Shown here one piece after another: positions 51,921-59,976 of a stretch of 64,000 nucleotides of DNA. The notes beneath the pieces are model-generated. The model did not search any database. It was given only the letters and a program-made list of their open reading frames with translations, and was not told the origin of the DNA. Made by a program: the position numbers and the translations under genes. This DNA is from WHSW01 sp963846565 (GTDB lineage Bacteria; Actinomycetota; Thermoleophilia; Solirubrobacterales; 70-9): contig CAWJWL010000005.1 of the NCBI GenBank assembly GCA_963846565.1, positions 1,178,001 through 1,242,000 of the forward strand, read 5' to 3'. The first letter of the stretch is position 1. Each line of letters starts with the position of its first letter.

Positions 51921-51940
51921 CTTGTCCAGAACTGGACAAG
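51921..51940. promoter_or_regulatory. 9-bp perfect palindrome CTTGTCCAG-AA-CTGGACAAG
   Basis: A perfect dyad with 9-bp arms and a 2-bp spacer, in an AT-richer part of the 310-bp gap between the mIHF-like gene and the SPT-like gene. The size fits a dimeric repressor site; the gene controlled is probably the mIHF-like one, whose ATG is ~255 bp away, implying a long leader. No protein partner identified. Confidence 0.45.
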
Positions 51941-51976
51941 ACAAATCTCACCCGGCTGGGTGGTGCGGCCGGCCTT

Positions 51977-53236
51977 TCAGCCGGCTTGGCGCAGATCCGG
52001 GAAGTCGGTGAGGGTGCGGTCGAAGATCTCGAGCGCCCGGTCGAGGTGCTCGCGTTCGTGGGTCGCCATCAGCGACGTCCGCAAGAGCGCGCCGCCCGGC
52101 GGGACCGCCGGGTGGATCGCGACATTGGTGTAGACGCCGGCATCGAAGAGCGCCTTCCACAGGAGGACCGCCTGCCAGTCCTCGCCGACGACCGCCGGGA
52201 CGACCGGGGTCGTGGCGACCGTGCCGTCGGCGAGCGTCCCCGGCTCGATCACGGCAAGGCCGAGACCGCGGAAGCCCTCGCGCAGGTAGGCGGCGTTGTC
52301 GAGCACCTTCGCCATCAGCTCGGGCCCGTCGCTGCGGATCACCCGCAGCGCGGCCAGCGCCGCCCCGACCGCGGCCGGGACCGCAGCGGCGGTGAAGATG
52401 AACGAGCGCGAGGCGATTCGCAGGTACTCGACCACGTCGGCGGGTCCCGCGATGAACCCGCCGCAGGAGGCGAGGCTCTTCGAGAAGGTGCCCATCCGCA
52501 GGTCGACGCGATCCTCGAGGCCGAAGAGCTCGCACGTCCCGGCGCCCCGGGCGCCGAGGACGCCTGCCGCGTGCGCCTCGTCGACCATCAGTCGCGCCCC
52601 GTAGGTTCCGCAGAGCTCGGCGATCGCGGGCAGGTCGCAGACGTCGCCCTCCATCGAGAAGACCCCGTCGACGATCACCATCGCCCCGCCGCCGTCATCC
52701 CCGGCGCGCTGGAGCATCTTCTCCAGCTTGTCCATCCGGTTGTGGCGGAACGGCCGCAGCTTCGCCCCGGAGACCTTGCAGCCGTCGAGGATCGACGCGT
52801 GATCGCCGGAGTCGCAGATCGCGGTGTCGCCCGGGCCGAGGATCGTCCCGATCGCGCCCACGTTCGCCTGGTGCCCGGTCGTGTAGACGATCGCGTCCTC
52901 GCTCCCCATCCACTCGGCGAGCTCGCGCTCGAGGTCGAGATGGAGCGGGGTGGTCCCGTTCAGCAGGCGTGACCCGGTGAGCCCCGTGCCGTACGTCTCG
53001 AGCGCGTCGCGGGCTCCCTGCTTCACCCGCTCGTCGCCGGTCAGGCCGAGGTAGTTGTTGGAGCCGAGCATGATCGTCTCGCGCCCCTCCATCTCGACGA
53101 CGGGCCCGGCCTCCGAGGTGAGGACCCGGAAGTAGGGGAGAAGGTCGTTCTGCTTCGCCTGCGCGAGCTGCTCGATGCGGTCGTGCGTGCGCGCCTTCTC
53201 GAACACGTCGACCGGCGCGCGGGTCGTATCGCTCAT
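51977..53236 (-). CDS. alpha-oxoamine synthase, serine palmitoyltransferase-like
   Basis: 419 aa PLP enzyme condensing an amino acid with an acyl-CoA. PLP Lys253 in GTFSKSLASCGG, Asp219 in MVDEAHAAG and stacking His146 in DHASILDGC are present. The HASILDGC and FRHNRMDKLEKML segments and the C-terminal HPAVPPGGALLRTSLMATHE resemble serine palmitoyltransferase more than BioF or KBL. It is divergent from a YghO/bCerS-like acyltransferase, the pairing seen in bacterial sphingolipid loci. A 6-bp GCCGGC hairpin overlaps the stop. KBL or BioF activity remains possible. Confidence 0.85.
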   Translation of the reverse strand: MSDTTRAPVDVFEKARTHDRIEQLAQAKQNDLLPYFRVLTSEAGPVVEMEGRETIMLGSNNYLGLTGDERVKQGARDALETYGTGLTGSRLLNGTTPLHLDLERELAEWMGSEDAIVYTTGHQANVGAIGTILGPGDTAICDSGDHASILDGCKVSGAKLRPFRHNRMDKLEKMLQRAGDDGGGAMVIVDGVFSMEGDVCDLPAIAELCGTYGARLMVDEAHAAGVLGARGAGTCELFGLEDRVDLRMGTFSKSLASCGGFIAGPADVVEYLRIASRSFIFTAAAVPAAVGAALAALRVIRSDGPELMAKVLDNAAYLREGFRGLGLAVIEPGTLADGTVATTPVVPAVVGEDWQAVLLWKALFDAGVYTNVAIHPAVPPGGALLRTSLMATHEREHLDRALEIFDRTLTDFPDLRQAG

Positions 53237-53320
53237 GGGCAGAGAGTCTGCCAGCCTCCGCACGCCCGAACGCGGAAGCGGAGGACGTGGCGGGATTTCT
53301 TCTGTGTAGGTTGAGCGGCC

Positions 53321-54484
53321 GTGGGAACCGTCGCCATCCGTCCCGTCGCCGGCAAGCGCGACATCAATGCCTTCATCGAGCTGCCCTACCGGCTGCGCAA
53401 GGACGACCCCAGTTGGGTCCCGCCGCTGCGCTTCGAGCGCCGCCAGTTCCTCGACCGCTCGAAGAACCCGTGGTTCGAGCACTCGGAGGCGGAGTTCTTC
53501 CTCGCCGAGCGCGGGGGCGAGGTCGTCGGGAGGATCAGCGCGCACATCGACCACCGCTGGGACGAGTTTCAGGGCGGCAAGGACGGGATGTTCGGCTTCA
53601 TCGACGCCGAGGACGACGCCGAGGTCTTCGACGCGCTCATCGGCACGGCAGCCGGCTGGCTCCGAGAGCGCGACCGCGATCGCATGCTCGGGCCGATGGA
53701 CTTCACGATGAATGACGAGTGCGGCGTGCTCGTCGACGGCTTCGAGGAGCCTTCGATGATCCTCGAGCCCTGGCATCCGCCCTACTACGCGGCTCGCCTC
53801 GAGGCGGTGGGACTGGAGAAGGAGATCGACCTGCTGATGTGGGGGCTGTGGTTCGGGGAGCTCAGGGAGGGCACCGAGATGCACCCCCTGATCCACAAGG
53901 CCGCCGCGTACTCGCGAGAGAAGGGCGTCGTCGTACGCAACATGCGCCGCGCCGACATGGAGGCGGAGGTCGGGCGCTTCATGGACGTCTACAACGAGGC
54001 CTGGGGCGAGAACTGGGGCTTCGTCCCGATCACCGAGGCCGAGGTCGCCTTCCAGGCGAAGAACCTGAAGCCGGTCCTCGACGAGAACTGGGCGATGATC
54101 GCCGAGAAGGACGGCGAGGTCGTCGGTGCCGCGCTGACGCTCCCCGACGTCGAGCAGGCGCTGGTGAAGATGAACGGCCGCGTGTTCCCCTTCGGGTGGT
54201 GGCATTTTCTGCGCCGCAAGAAGTACATCGACCGCCTGCGGGTGTTCGCGCTCGGGGTCAAGCACGACTACCAGCACCTGGGCGTCGCGGCGGCCCTCTA
54301 TGAGCGCCACGTGCAGACCGCCGGGAGTATCGGCCCGCCGGGCGGACACATGGGCTGGATCCTCGAGAACAACAAGTCGATGAACCGGGCGATGGAGGGG
54401 ATGGGCGGCAAGGTCGTCCAGACCTATCGCGTTTACCGGCTCCCACTCGCGGGCGTGGCTCCGCTTGACGCGGGGGTAGAGTAG
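53321..54484 (+). CDS. GNAT-fold acyltransferase, bacterial ceramide synthase (bCerS/YghO)-like
   Basis: 387 aa with two GNAT-like halves. Family-type segments: FIELPYRLRKDDPSWVPPLR at the N-terminus, SEAEFFLAERGGEVVGRISAHIDHRWDEF, LGPMDFTMNDECGVLVDGFEEPSMI, PPYYAARLEAVGLEKEIDLL, and LGVKHDYQHLGVAAALYERH in the second half. This architecture is that of YghO and of the Caulobacter ceramide synthase bCerS, as I recall it. TAGGTT at 53307-53312 is 8 nt before GTG 53321. Divergently paired with the SPT-like gene, it may N-acylate a sphingoid base. Confidence 0.8.
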   Translation: MGTVAIRPVAGKRDINAFIELPYRLRKDDPSWVPPLRFERRQFLDRSKNPWFEHSEAEFFLAERGGEVVGRISAHIDHRWDEFQGGKDGMFGFIDAEDDAEVFDALIGTAAGWLRERDRDRMLGPMDFTMNDECGVLVDGFEEPSMILEPWHPPYYAARLEAVGLEKEIDLLMWGLWFGELREGTEMHPLIHKAAAYSREKGVVVRNMRRADMEAEVGRFMDVYNEAWGENWGFVPITEAEVAFQAKNLKPVLDENWAMIAEKDGEVVGAALTLPDVEQALVKMNGRVFPFGWWHFLRRKKYIDRLRVFALGVKHDYQHLGVAAALYERHVQTAGSIGPPGGHMGWILENNKSMNRAMEGMGGKVVQTYRVYRLPLAGVAPLDAGVE

Positions 54485-54490
54485 GAACGG

Positions 54491-54814
54491 ATGAGGGAAG
54501 AGCTGTTGGAAACCGAGGCAGTGGAGCTGCCGGGCGTGGATGGCGAACCTGTCGGCGAGGCCCGGCCGCTGCCGGTACCGGCGCAGGGAACAACCGACCT
54601 GGCCGTGTTCAGCGACGAGGTCAAGACGGCGGCGCTGGCGGCCGCGGGCGGTGTCCTCGCCGGCGCGGCAACGGTGGCCGTGGTCAGGGCGACGCGGGCG
54701 GCGGCGAGCCCGAAGAAGCGCGGGCGGCGGATGCTGCGCGGCAAGGAGCGGCCGCAGAACGTCGTCGCGAGCCGCTCGTTCCTGGTCGACGTCCACCTCC
54801 TCGGCAGCAAGTAG
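54491..54814 (+). CDS. hypothetical single-TM protein (107 aa)
   Basis: 107 aa. Acidic N-terminus, one hydrophobic helix (AALAAAGGVLAGAATVAVV) in the middle, then a basic stretch (SPKKRGRRMLRGKERP) and a hydrophobic end. A TAGAGT box at 54477-54482, overlapping the stop of the acyltransferase, is 8 nt before ATG 54491, so it has a leaderless promoter of its own. Family not recognised. Confidence 0.6.
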   Translation: MREELLETEAVELPGVDGEPVGEARPLPVPAQGTTDLAVFSDEVKTAALAAAGGVLAGAATVAVVRATRAAASPKKRGRRMLRGKERPQNVVASRSFLVDVHLLGSK

Positions 54815-54818
54815 CCGC

Positions 54819-55763
54819 GTGGGGCGCCCAGCCCCGCTCGAGGTCGCGGTGCGCCCGCCGTGGCCCTACCGCCTGCCGCGCCGCGGCGGTGGCGACGGCG
54901 TCGCGCGTTACCGAAACGGCGTCCTCACCCGCCTCCTCCACGTCGACGGCCGCCCGATCGTCGTCCACTGCTGGCAGCCCGCCGACAAGGACGTTCGCCT
55001 GCGCGCCGCGGGCGCCGGCCGCGAACCGCCCCCGCGGGACGCGCTCGAGCTGGCGATCGAGCGGATGCGGTTCGCGATCGGCGTCGACGAGAACCTGCAG
55101 GAGTTCTACGACGCCTTTCGCTCCGACCCGCTCGTCGGGCCCGCCGTCCGGCGCCGGCCGTGGGCGCGGACGCGGCGCCGGCCGTGGCCTTGGGAAGCCC
55201 TCGCCTGGGCCGTCACCGAACAGCTGATCCAGGTCAGCCGCGCGCACGAGATCCAGCGCCGGATCGTCCGTCGCTGGGGGACGCGGCACGAGCCGCCCTG
55301 TGCTGGGGCGTGGCGCGGGCCGGGGCCGCTTCGCGACATGCCGACGGCGGCCGTGATGGCCGGCCGCGCTCCGGCCGAGCTCGCGGCGATGGATCTCTCG
55401 CCGGCACGCGCGATCGCGCTCACCAAGTGCGCGCGCGAGGTGACGGCGGGGCGCGCCGACCTCAGCTGCGAGAAGTCCGACGCCCGTTTGCTCCGGATCT
55501 CGGAGATCGGACCGTGGACCGTCCAGTGCCTCGGCCATTTCGGCCGCGGCGACCCGGACGCGCTCCCCGCCGGCGACCTCACCTACGTGAAGCTCGTGGG
55601 CTACCTGACCGGACTTGGGCGCCGGGCCACGGTCGAGGAGGTCGAGGAGTACTTCGCCCCCTACGCGCCGTTCCGCGCGCTCGCCGGGGGCTTCGCAGCC
55701 GGCCACTGGGGCAGGGCGATGGGCGCCGGCCCACCGGCGCGGCTGGCAGCCGCCTCGAGGTGA
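54819..55763 (+). CDS. AlkA-like DNA-3-methyladenine glycosylase (HhH-GPD)
   Basis: 314 aa from GTG 54819. The N-terminal ~90 residues are a beta-rich AlkA-N-like domain; the rest is the HhH-GPD fold: WEALAWAVTEQLIQVSRAHEIQRRIV, MDLSPARAIALTKCAREV, the hairpin LLRISEIGPWTVQCLGHFG, and the catalytic Asp in LPAGDLTYVKL. Excises alkylated bases in base-excision repair. It starts 4 nt after the small TM gene and is probably cotranscribed. Confidence 0.88.
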   Translation: MGRPAPLEVAVRPPWPYRLPRRGGGDGVARYRNGVLTRLLHVDGRPIVVHCWQPADKDVRLRAAGAGREPPPRDALELAIERMRFAIGVDENLQEFYDAFRSDPLVGPAVRRRPWARTRRRPWPWEALAWAVTEQLIQVSRAHEIQRRIVRRWGTRHEPPCAGAWRGPGPLRDMPTAAVMAGRAPAELAAMDLSPARAIALTKCAREVTAGRADLSCEKSDARLLRISEIGPWTVQCLGHFGRGDPDALPAGDLTYVKLVGYLTGLGRRATVEEVEEYFAPYAPFRALAGGFAAGHWGRAMGAGPPARLAAASR

Positions 55764-55809
55764 GGGCGTACGACGTCGAGGGGAACGAGCTGATGCCGCC
55801 CGCAGCGAA

Positions 55810-56811
55810 CTAGGGGGTGCGGCCCGGAAGCAGCTCGTTCGTGAGCAGCTCGCCGGCGCCCGGCCTGGTCGTGATCAGCCCGCGGTCGGCGAAGAAGCCC
55901 GCGAAGCGCTCCCACTCGGCCGGGGCCATGTAGCCGAACGGCTTCTTCGGGTCCCGTTGGGCGAGGATGGGCAGCGTCGCCTCGATCTCGGCAGCGGTCA
56001 GGTCCGGGTCGAGCCCGTCGCCGGCCTCGAGGATCGACTCCGTTGCCGACTTCGGATCCTCGACCGCGTCGCGGGTCCCCCGGGCGAGCGCGTCGATGAA
56101 GAGGCGGATGGCCTCCGGGTCTTCCTCGATCCGATCCGTGTTGGCTACGAGGACCAGCTCGTCGTAGGTGGGGATGCCGAGCTCGTCGACGGGGAGGACG
56201 GTCGGTTTCTCGCCCCGCTCGGCGAGATCGACGCCCTCGACGTTGAGAAAGCCGCCGATCATCGCGTCGGCCCGCCCGGAGAGCACCGCGGGAAGCAGGC
56301 CGAGCCCGACCTCGATCTGCTCGACGTCGTCGGAGCTCATCATCTCCCGGGACAGGATCTCGTCGAGGAAGTCCGCCTGGTAGGAGATACCCGCCGTGGC
56401 GACCGTCTTCCCGCGCAGGTCGGCGATCTCTCGCAAGCCGGCGTCCTCGGTCCAGATCACCGACGTGAGCGGCTGGGGGACGAGCGCCGCAACCGCCTTC
56501 ACCGGCAGGCCTTCCTCGCGGGCAAGCAGGACCTCGGGCTCGTAGGAGATCGCGAGATCCGCGCGGCCGGCGGCGACCTGGCGCACCGGGGCGGACGGAT
56601 CGGAGGGGACCTGGGCCTCGACCTCGAGCCCGGCCTGCTGGAAGTAGCCGCGCTCGAGCGCCGTGTAGATCCCCGCGTGGTCGGGGTTGACGTAGAAGTC
56701 GAGCGCGAGCGTGAACTCCTCCGGCTCGCCGCCGATTCGCTCCTCCTTCTCGCCACAGCCCCCGGCGAGGAGTGCCGCGAGCAGGCCGAGGACTGCGACT
56801 GCGCGCCTCAT
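55810..56811 (-). CDS. thiY: thiamine-precursor ABC transporter, substrate-binding lipoprotein (ThiY-like)
   Basis: 333 aa. Lipobox LLAGGC near residue 19, then an NMT1/THI5-like periplasmic-binding fold: LALDFYVNPDHAGIYTALERGYFQQAGLEV, SYEPEVLLAREEGLPVKAVAAL, GISYQADFLDEIL. Members bind HMP or related pyrimidine precursors of thiamine. It is the third gene of a TPP-riboswitch operon, overlapping the permease by ATGA, which fixes the assignment. Located on the outer face of the membrane. Confidence 0.9.
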   Translation of the reverse strand: MRRAVAVLGLLAALLAGGCGEKEERIGGEPEEFTLALDFYVNPDHAGIYTALERGYFQQAGLEVEAQVPSDPSAPVRQVAAGRADLAISYEPEVLLAREEGLPVKAVAALVPQPLTSVIWTEDAGLREIADLRGKTVATAGISYQADFLDEILSREMMSSDDVEQIEVGLGLLPAVLSGRADAMIGGFLNVEGVDLAERGEKPTVLPVDELGIPTYDELVLVANTDRIEEDPEAIRLFIDALARGTRDAVEDPKSATESILEAGDGLDPDLTAAEIEATLPILAQRDPKKPFGYMAPAEWERFAGFFADRGLITTRPGAGELLTNELLPGRTP

Positions 56812-57584
56812 GCCCGCGCCCCGATCGCGCGTGGGCTCCACCAGGCGAAGCGGCGCTCGAGCCTTCCGATGAAGAGGAAGAGCACGATCGCGATCGCCGA
56901 GAGGACCGCGACTGCGGCGAAGACGCGCGCGGTCTGCACCTGGCCCTGGGCGATCAGGATCAGGTGCCCGAGCCCGGAGTTCGAGCCGGACCACTCGCCG
57001 AAGACCGCACCGATGACGGAGATCACGGCCGCGATCTTGACGCCGCTGAAGAGGAACGGAAGCGACGCCGGGACCTCGACGCCCCAGAGGATCCGGGAGC
57101 GGTTCGCGTCCAGCGTGCGCATCATCCGCGGCAGCTCGGGATCGACCGAGCGCAATCCGTCGAGCATGTTGACCGTGATCGGGAAGAAGCAGACCAGCGC
57201 GATGATCACCAGCTTCGGACCGATCCCGTAGCCGAGCCAGACGACGAGGATCGGCGCGATCGCGATCACCGGGACCGTCTGCGAGGCGATCAGCAGCGGA
57301 TAGAAGGCGCGGTGCAGGAGCTCCGAGCGATGCAGGGCGATCGCGAAGCCGAAGCCGGCGGCGATCGCGAGCGCGAGGCCGAGGACGATCTCCTGCAGGG
57401 TGACCCAGGCGTTCTCGGCGAGCAGCTCGCGGTCCTGCCACAGCGCCTCGGCGATCTCGCTGGGCGCGGGGACGAGGTAGGGCTCGATCGAGAGCGCCTC
57501 CGCGATCACGTCGAGCTGCGCCGCCAGCTCCCAGAGGCCGAGGAGGACGACGATCACCGCGAGCGGTGGCAGCCAGCGTCTCAT
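56808..57584 (-). CDS. thiX: thiamine-precursor ABC transporter permease (ThiX-like)
   Basis: 258 aa, six transmembrane helices, of the BPD/SsuC-TauC type: SQTVPVIAIAPILVVWLGYGIGPKLVIIALVCFFPI is the conserved core and EVPASLPFLFSGVKIA the EAA loop contacting the ATPase. Overlaps the ATPase gene and the binding-protein gene by four bases each. Cytoplasmic membrane. Confidence 0.92.
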   Translation of the reverse strand: MRRWLPPLAVIVVLLGLWELAAQLDVIAEALSIEPYLVPAPSEIAEALWQDRELLAENAWVTLQEIVLGLALAIAAGFGFAIALHRSELLHRAFYPLLIASQTVPVIAIAPILVVWLGYGIGPKLVIIALVCFFPITVNMLDGLRSVDPELPRMMRTLDANRSRILWGVEVPASLPFLFSGVKIAAVISVIGAVFGEWSGSNSGLGHLILIAQGQVQTARVFAAVAVLSAIAIVLFLFIGRLERRFAWWSPRAIGARA

Positions 57585-58402
57585 CGCGAACCCTCCCGGA
57601 GCGCCTCGATGGCGCGTTCGCGGGTCGCGACGAAGGCCGGGTCCGTGACCGCGGCGCCGCGCTCGAGCGTCCGCGGTCGCGGGCTCGCGAGCGTCTCCAC
57701 GGCGCGTGCCGGCCGTGCGCTCAGGATCACCGCCCGGTCGCAGAGGTAGAGCGCCTCCTCGACGTCGTGGGTGACGAAGATGACCGTGCGCCGCTCGGCC
57801 GCGAGCGCGGCGGCGAGCCACTCCTGCATCTCGCCGCGGGTGATCGCATCGAGCCCGGCGAACGGCTCGTCGAGCAGGAGCACCGGCTTCCCGGCGAGCA
57901 GCGTCCGGGCGAAGGCGACCCTCTGGCGCATCCCGCCGGAGAGCTCCGAGGGACGCGAGCGCTCGAACCCGGCAAGGCCGAAGCGGGCGAGGAGCGGGGC
58001 GGCGCCCGCGCGTGCCTCGGCTCGCCCGGCGCCGCGGTTTCGAGCGGCGAGGGCAGCGTTGTCGATCGCGCTCAGCCACGGCAGCAGCAGATCGCTCTGC
58101 GGCATGTAGGCGCAGTCGGCGAGCCGTTTGACGGTTTCGGCCCTGCCACCCACCCGGATCGTCCCGGCGCTCGGCGCCTCGAGCCCGGCGACCAGCTCGA
58201 GCAGGGTCGACTTGCCACAGCCGGAGGGCCCGACGAGGGCGACGAGCTCGCCGGGCTCGACCGTGAGGTCGAGACGCGAGATCACCTCGAGGTCACCGAA
58301 GCGATGCCCGAGGCCTGCGATCTCAACCCCCTCGCCGTGGCGAGGTTGATCCGCGCCGCTTGAGGTTCGAGGCTCGGCGGGGGCCTCGGAAAGGATTCGC
58401 AT
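57581..58402 (-). CDS. thiZ: thiamine-precursor ABC transporter ATPase (ThiZ-like)
   Basis: 273 aa. Walker A GPSGCGKS, Q-loop YMPQSDLLLPWLS, signature LSGGMRQRVAFARTLL and Walker B VLLLDEPFAGLD, of the nitrate/sulfonate/HMP importer branch. ATG 58402 lies 1 nt after the GGAGGGAG that belongs to the TPP riboswitch, so translation is switched by the aptamer. First gene of thiZXY-type operon. Confidence 0.92.
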   Translation of the reverse strand: MRILSEAPAEPRTSSGADQPRHGEGVEIAGLGHRFGDLEVISRLDLTVEPGELVALVGPSGCGKSTLLELVAGLEAPSAGTIRVGGRAETVKRLADCAYMPQSDLLLPWLSAIDNAALAARNRGAGRAEARAGAAPLLARFGLAGFERSRPSELSGGMRQRVAFARTLLAGKPVLLLDEPFAGLDAITRGEMQEWLAAALAAERRTVIFVTHDVEEALYLCDRAVILSARPARAVETLASPRPRTLERGAAVTDPAFVATRERAIEALREGSR

Positions 58403-58403
58403 G

Positions 58404-58500
58404 CTCCCTCCGCGCGCATTACCGCACAGGTTCTGAGGGTCGGCGCCGGGCGGATATCCAAAGGCGCGATCTCAGCCCGCTTGCCCGCGAGCACCCCTGT
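58404..58500 (-). promoter_or_regulatory. TPP riboswitch (THI element)
   Basis: The minus strand reads ACAGGGGTGCTCG, then GGGCTGAGA, ACCCTCAGAACCTGT, CGGTAATGC and CGGAGGGAG, the ordered THI-box signature. The Shine-Dalgarno is inside the last helix and directly precedes ATG 58402. TPP binding should occlude it and turn off thiamine-precursor uptake. Confidence 0.93.
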
Positions 58501-58549
58501 TGACTTCCGCCGCTAGTGTAGACGGCTCTCGACCGGGAAGATTGGGCGG

Positions 58550-59446
58550 ATGAAGGTTCTCGTGACCGGGGCGACAGGGTTCGTCGGCAGCCGCCTCATC
58601 GATGCCCTGCTCGAGGACGGAGTCGAGGTGCGAGCGATGGTCCGCGACCGTGCCAAGGCGGAGGGTCTCGAGCGCTGCGAGATCCACGAGGGCGACGCCC
58701 TCGACGCCGAGAGCCTCACCGGCGCGGGTGAGGACGTCGACGCCGCCTACTACCTGATCCACTCGATGGGTCGCGGCTCGAAGGGCGATTTCGGCGAGCG
58801 TGAGCGAACCGCCGCCGACAACTTCGCCGCGATGGCTGCGCGCGAGGGGGTCGGGCGCGTCGTCTACCTCGGCGGCCTCGGCGAGCCGAAGTCTCCGCAC
58901 CTGCGCTCGCGCCACGAGACAGCGAAGCGGCTCGCCGAGAAGGGTCCGCCGCTGACCTACTTCCGCGCCGGGATGGTGGTCGGGGAGCGAAGCGAGTCGT
59001 TTCGCACCCTGCTTTACCTCGTCCGCCGCCTGCCCGTGATGATCGCCCCGGCGTGGCTGCGCACCAAGACGCAGCCGATCGGGATCGACGACGCGGTCAC
59101 CTACCTGCGCCAGGCGCCCGCGGTCGCCGCCTCCGCCGGCCGCGAGGTCGAGATCGGGGGCCCCGACGTCGTCACCTACGGCGAGATGCTGGGCGTGGTC
59201 GCTCGCGAGCTCGGCAAGCACGAGCCGCCGATGATCCCCGTCCCGCTGCTGACTCCGTGGCTCTCCTCGCTTTGGATCGGCCTCGTCACCCCGGTCGACG
59301 CAGGCGTGGCGCGCCCGCTGGTCGAGGGCCTGAGCACCGAGACGGTGGTCGAGGACACGAGCGGGATGGGCCTCTTCGACATCGAGCCCAGCCCGTTCGC
59401 GGACGCCGTCCGCGAGGCGCTGGAAGAGCAAGGCGCCGACGGGTAG
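58550..59446 (+). CDS. NAD(P)H-binding atypical SDR (NDUFA9/YbjT-like)
   Basis: 298 aa. N-terminal Rossmann motif VTGATGFVGSRL; AYYLIHSMGRG, RVVYLGGLGEP and RAGMVVGERSESF are hallmarks of the YbjT/NDUFA9-like atypical SDRs, which often lack the YxxxK pair. Here Tyr in VVYLGGLG and His-Glu-Thr-Ala-Lys (HETAKRL) are in place. A second copy of this type is at 59973. Function may be lipid, quinone or ceramide reductase chemistry, unproven. It diverges from the thi operon; TAGTGT at 58514-58519 may be its -10. Confidence 0.85.
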   Translation: MKVLVTGATGFVGSRLIDALLEDGVEVRAMVRDRAKAEGLERCEIHEGDALDAESLTGAGEDVDAAYYLIHSMGRGSKGDFGERERTAADNFAAMAAREGVGRVVYLGGLGEPKSPHLRSRHETAKRLAEKGPPLTYFRAGMVVGERSESFRTLLYLVRRLPVMIAPAWLRTKTQPIGIDDAVTYLRQAPAVAASAGREVEIGGPDVVTYGEMLGVVARELGKHEPPMIPVPLLTPWLSSLWIGLVTPVDAGVARPLVEGLSTETVVEDTSGMGLFDIEPSPFADAVREALEEQGADG

Positions 59447-59447
59447 T

Positions 59448-59526
59448 TCAGGCCTCGGGCGCCTCCGCGAACGCGATGGCGTTGCCGTCCGGATCCGGAA
59501 CGCTGACGCCCGGTGCCCGCGCCCGT
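59448..59526 (-). pseudogene. C-terminal remnant of a VOC/glyoxalase-fold gene
   Basis: The minus strand encodes GVSVPDPDGNAIAFAEAPEA and a stop: the DPDGN-x-I-x-F-x-E ending typical of vicinal-oxygen-chelate proteins. No N-terminal part or start exists; the fragment abuts the SRPBCC stop at 59527. It looks like a truncated gene left after a deletion or insertion. Confidence 0.55.
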
Positions 59527-59976
59527 CTACCGGAGAATCCCCGCGAGGTTCTCGAGCGAGCGCGCCGCCTCGCGGCGTGAGACGCGGTCGCCCACCGTGC
59601 GGCCCGCGGCTCGGCCGAGGATGCCCCCGGGAAGCTCGAACTCGTTCTCGTAGGTAAAGCGGGTCCGGCCCTCCCCGGCGGGCTCGAGCTCGTAGCGGAC
59701 ATGGGCCTTCGACCCCGCCGGACCCTCGCCCTCCCAGACGGCGAGCTTCGGGCGCTCGAGCTCCGCCACCTTCCAGGTGACCTCGAACGACTTGCCGGCG
59801 AGCTTCATCCGCTGGCCGAACGTCGTTCCCTTCTCGAGCTTCTCGGGCGCGTCGCCCTCCAGGCCGTCATGCGTCGTCACCCACTCCTCGAGGCGGCTCG
59901 GGTCCATGAGCACCTCCCACAGATCCTCCGGCGAGACGTCGAACTCGGCCTCGGTGCTGACCGCCCGCCCGCTCAC
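59527..59976 (-). CDS. SRPBCC/polyketide-cyclase-type ligand-binding protein
   Basis: 149 aa from GTG 59976, overlapping the upstream SDR stop by GTGA. START-like helix-grip fold: EAEFDVSPEDLWEVLMDPSRLEEWV, EKLEKGTTFGQRMKLAGKSFEVTWKV, GRTRFTYENEFELPGGILGRAAGR. Usually binds a hydrophobic ligand; coupled to the SDR, so may share its substrate. Cytosolic. Confidence 0.82.
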   Translation of the reverse strand: MSGRAVSTEAEFDVSPEDLWEVLMDPSRLEEWVTTHDGLEGDAPEKLEKGTTFGQRMKLAGKSFEVTWKVAELERPKLAVWEGEGPAGSKAHVRYELEPAGEGRTRFTYENEFELPGGILGRAAGRTVGDRVSRREAARSLENLAGILR

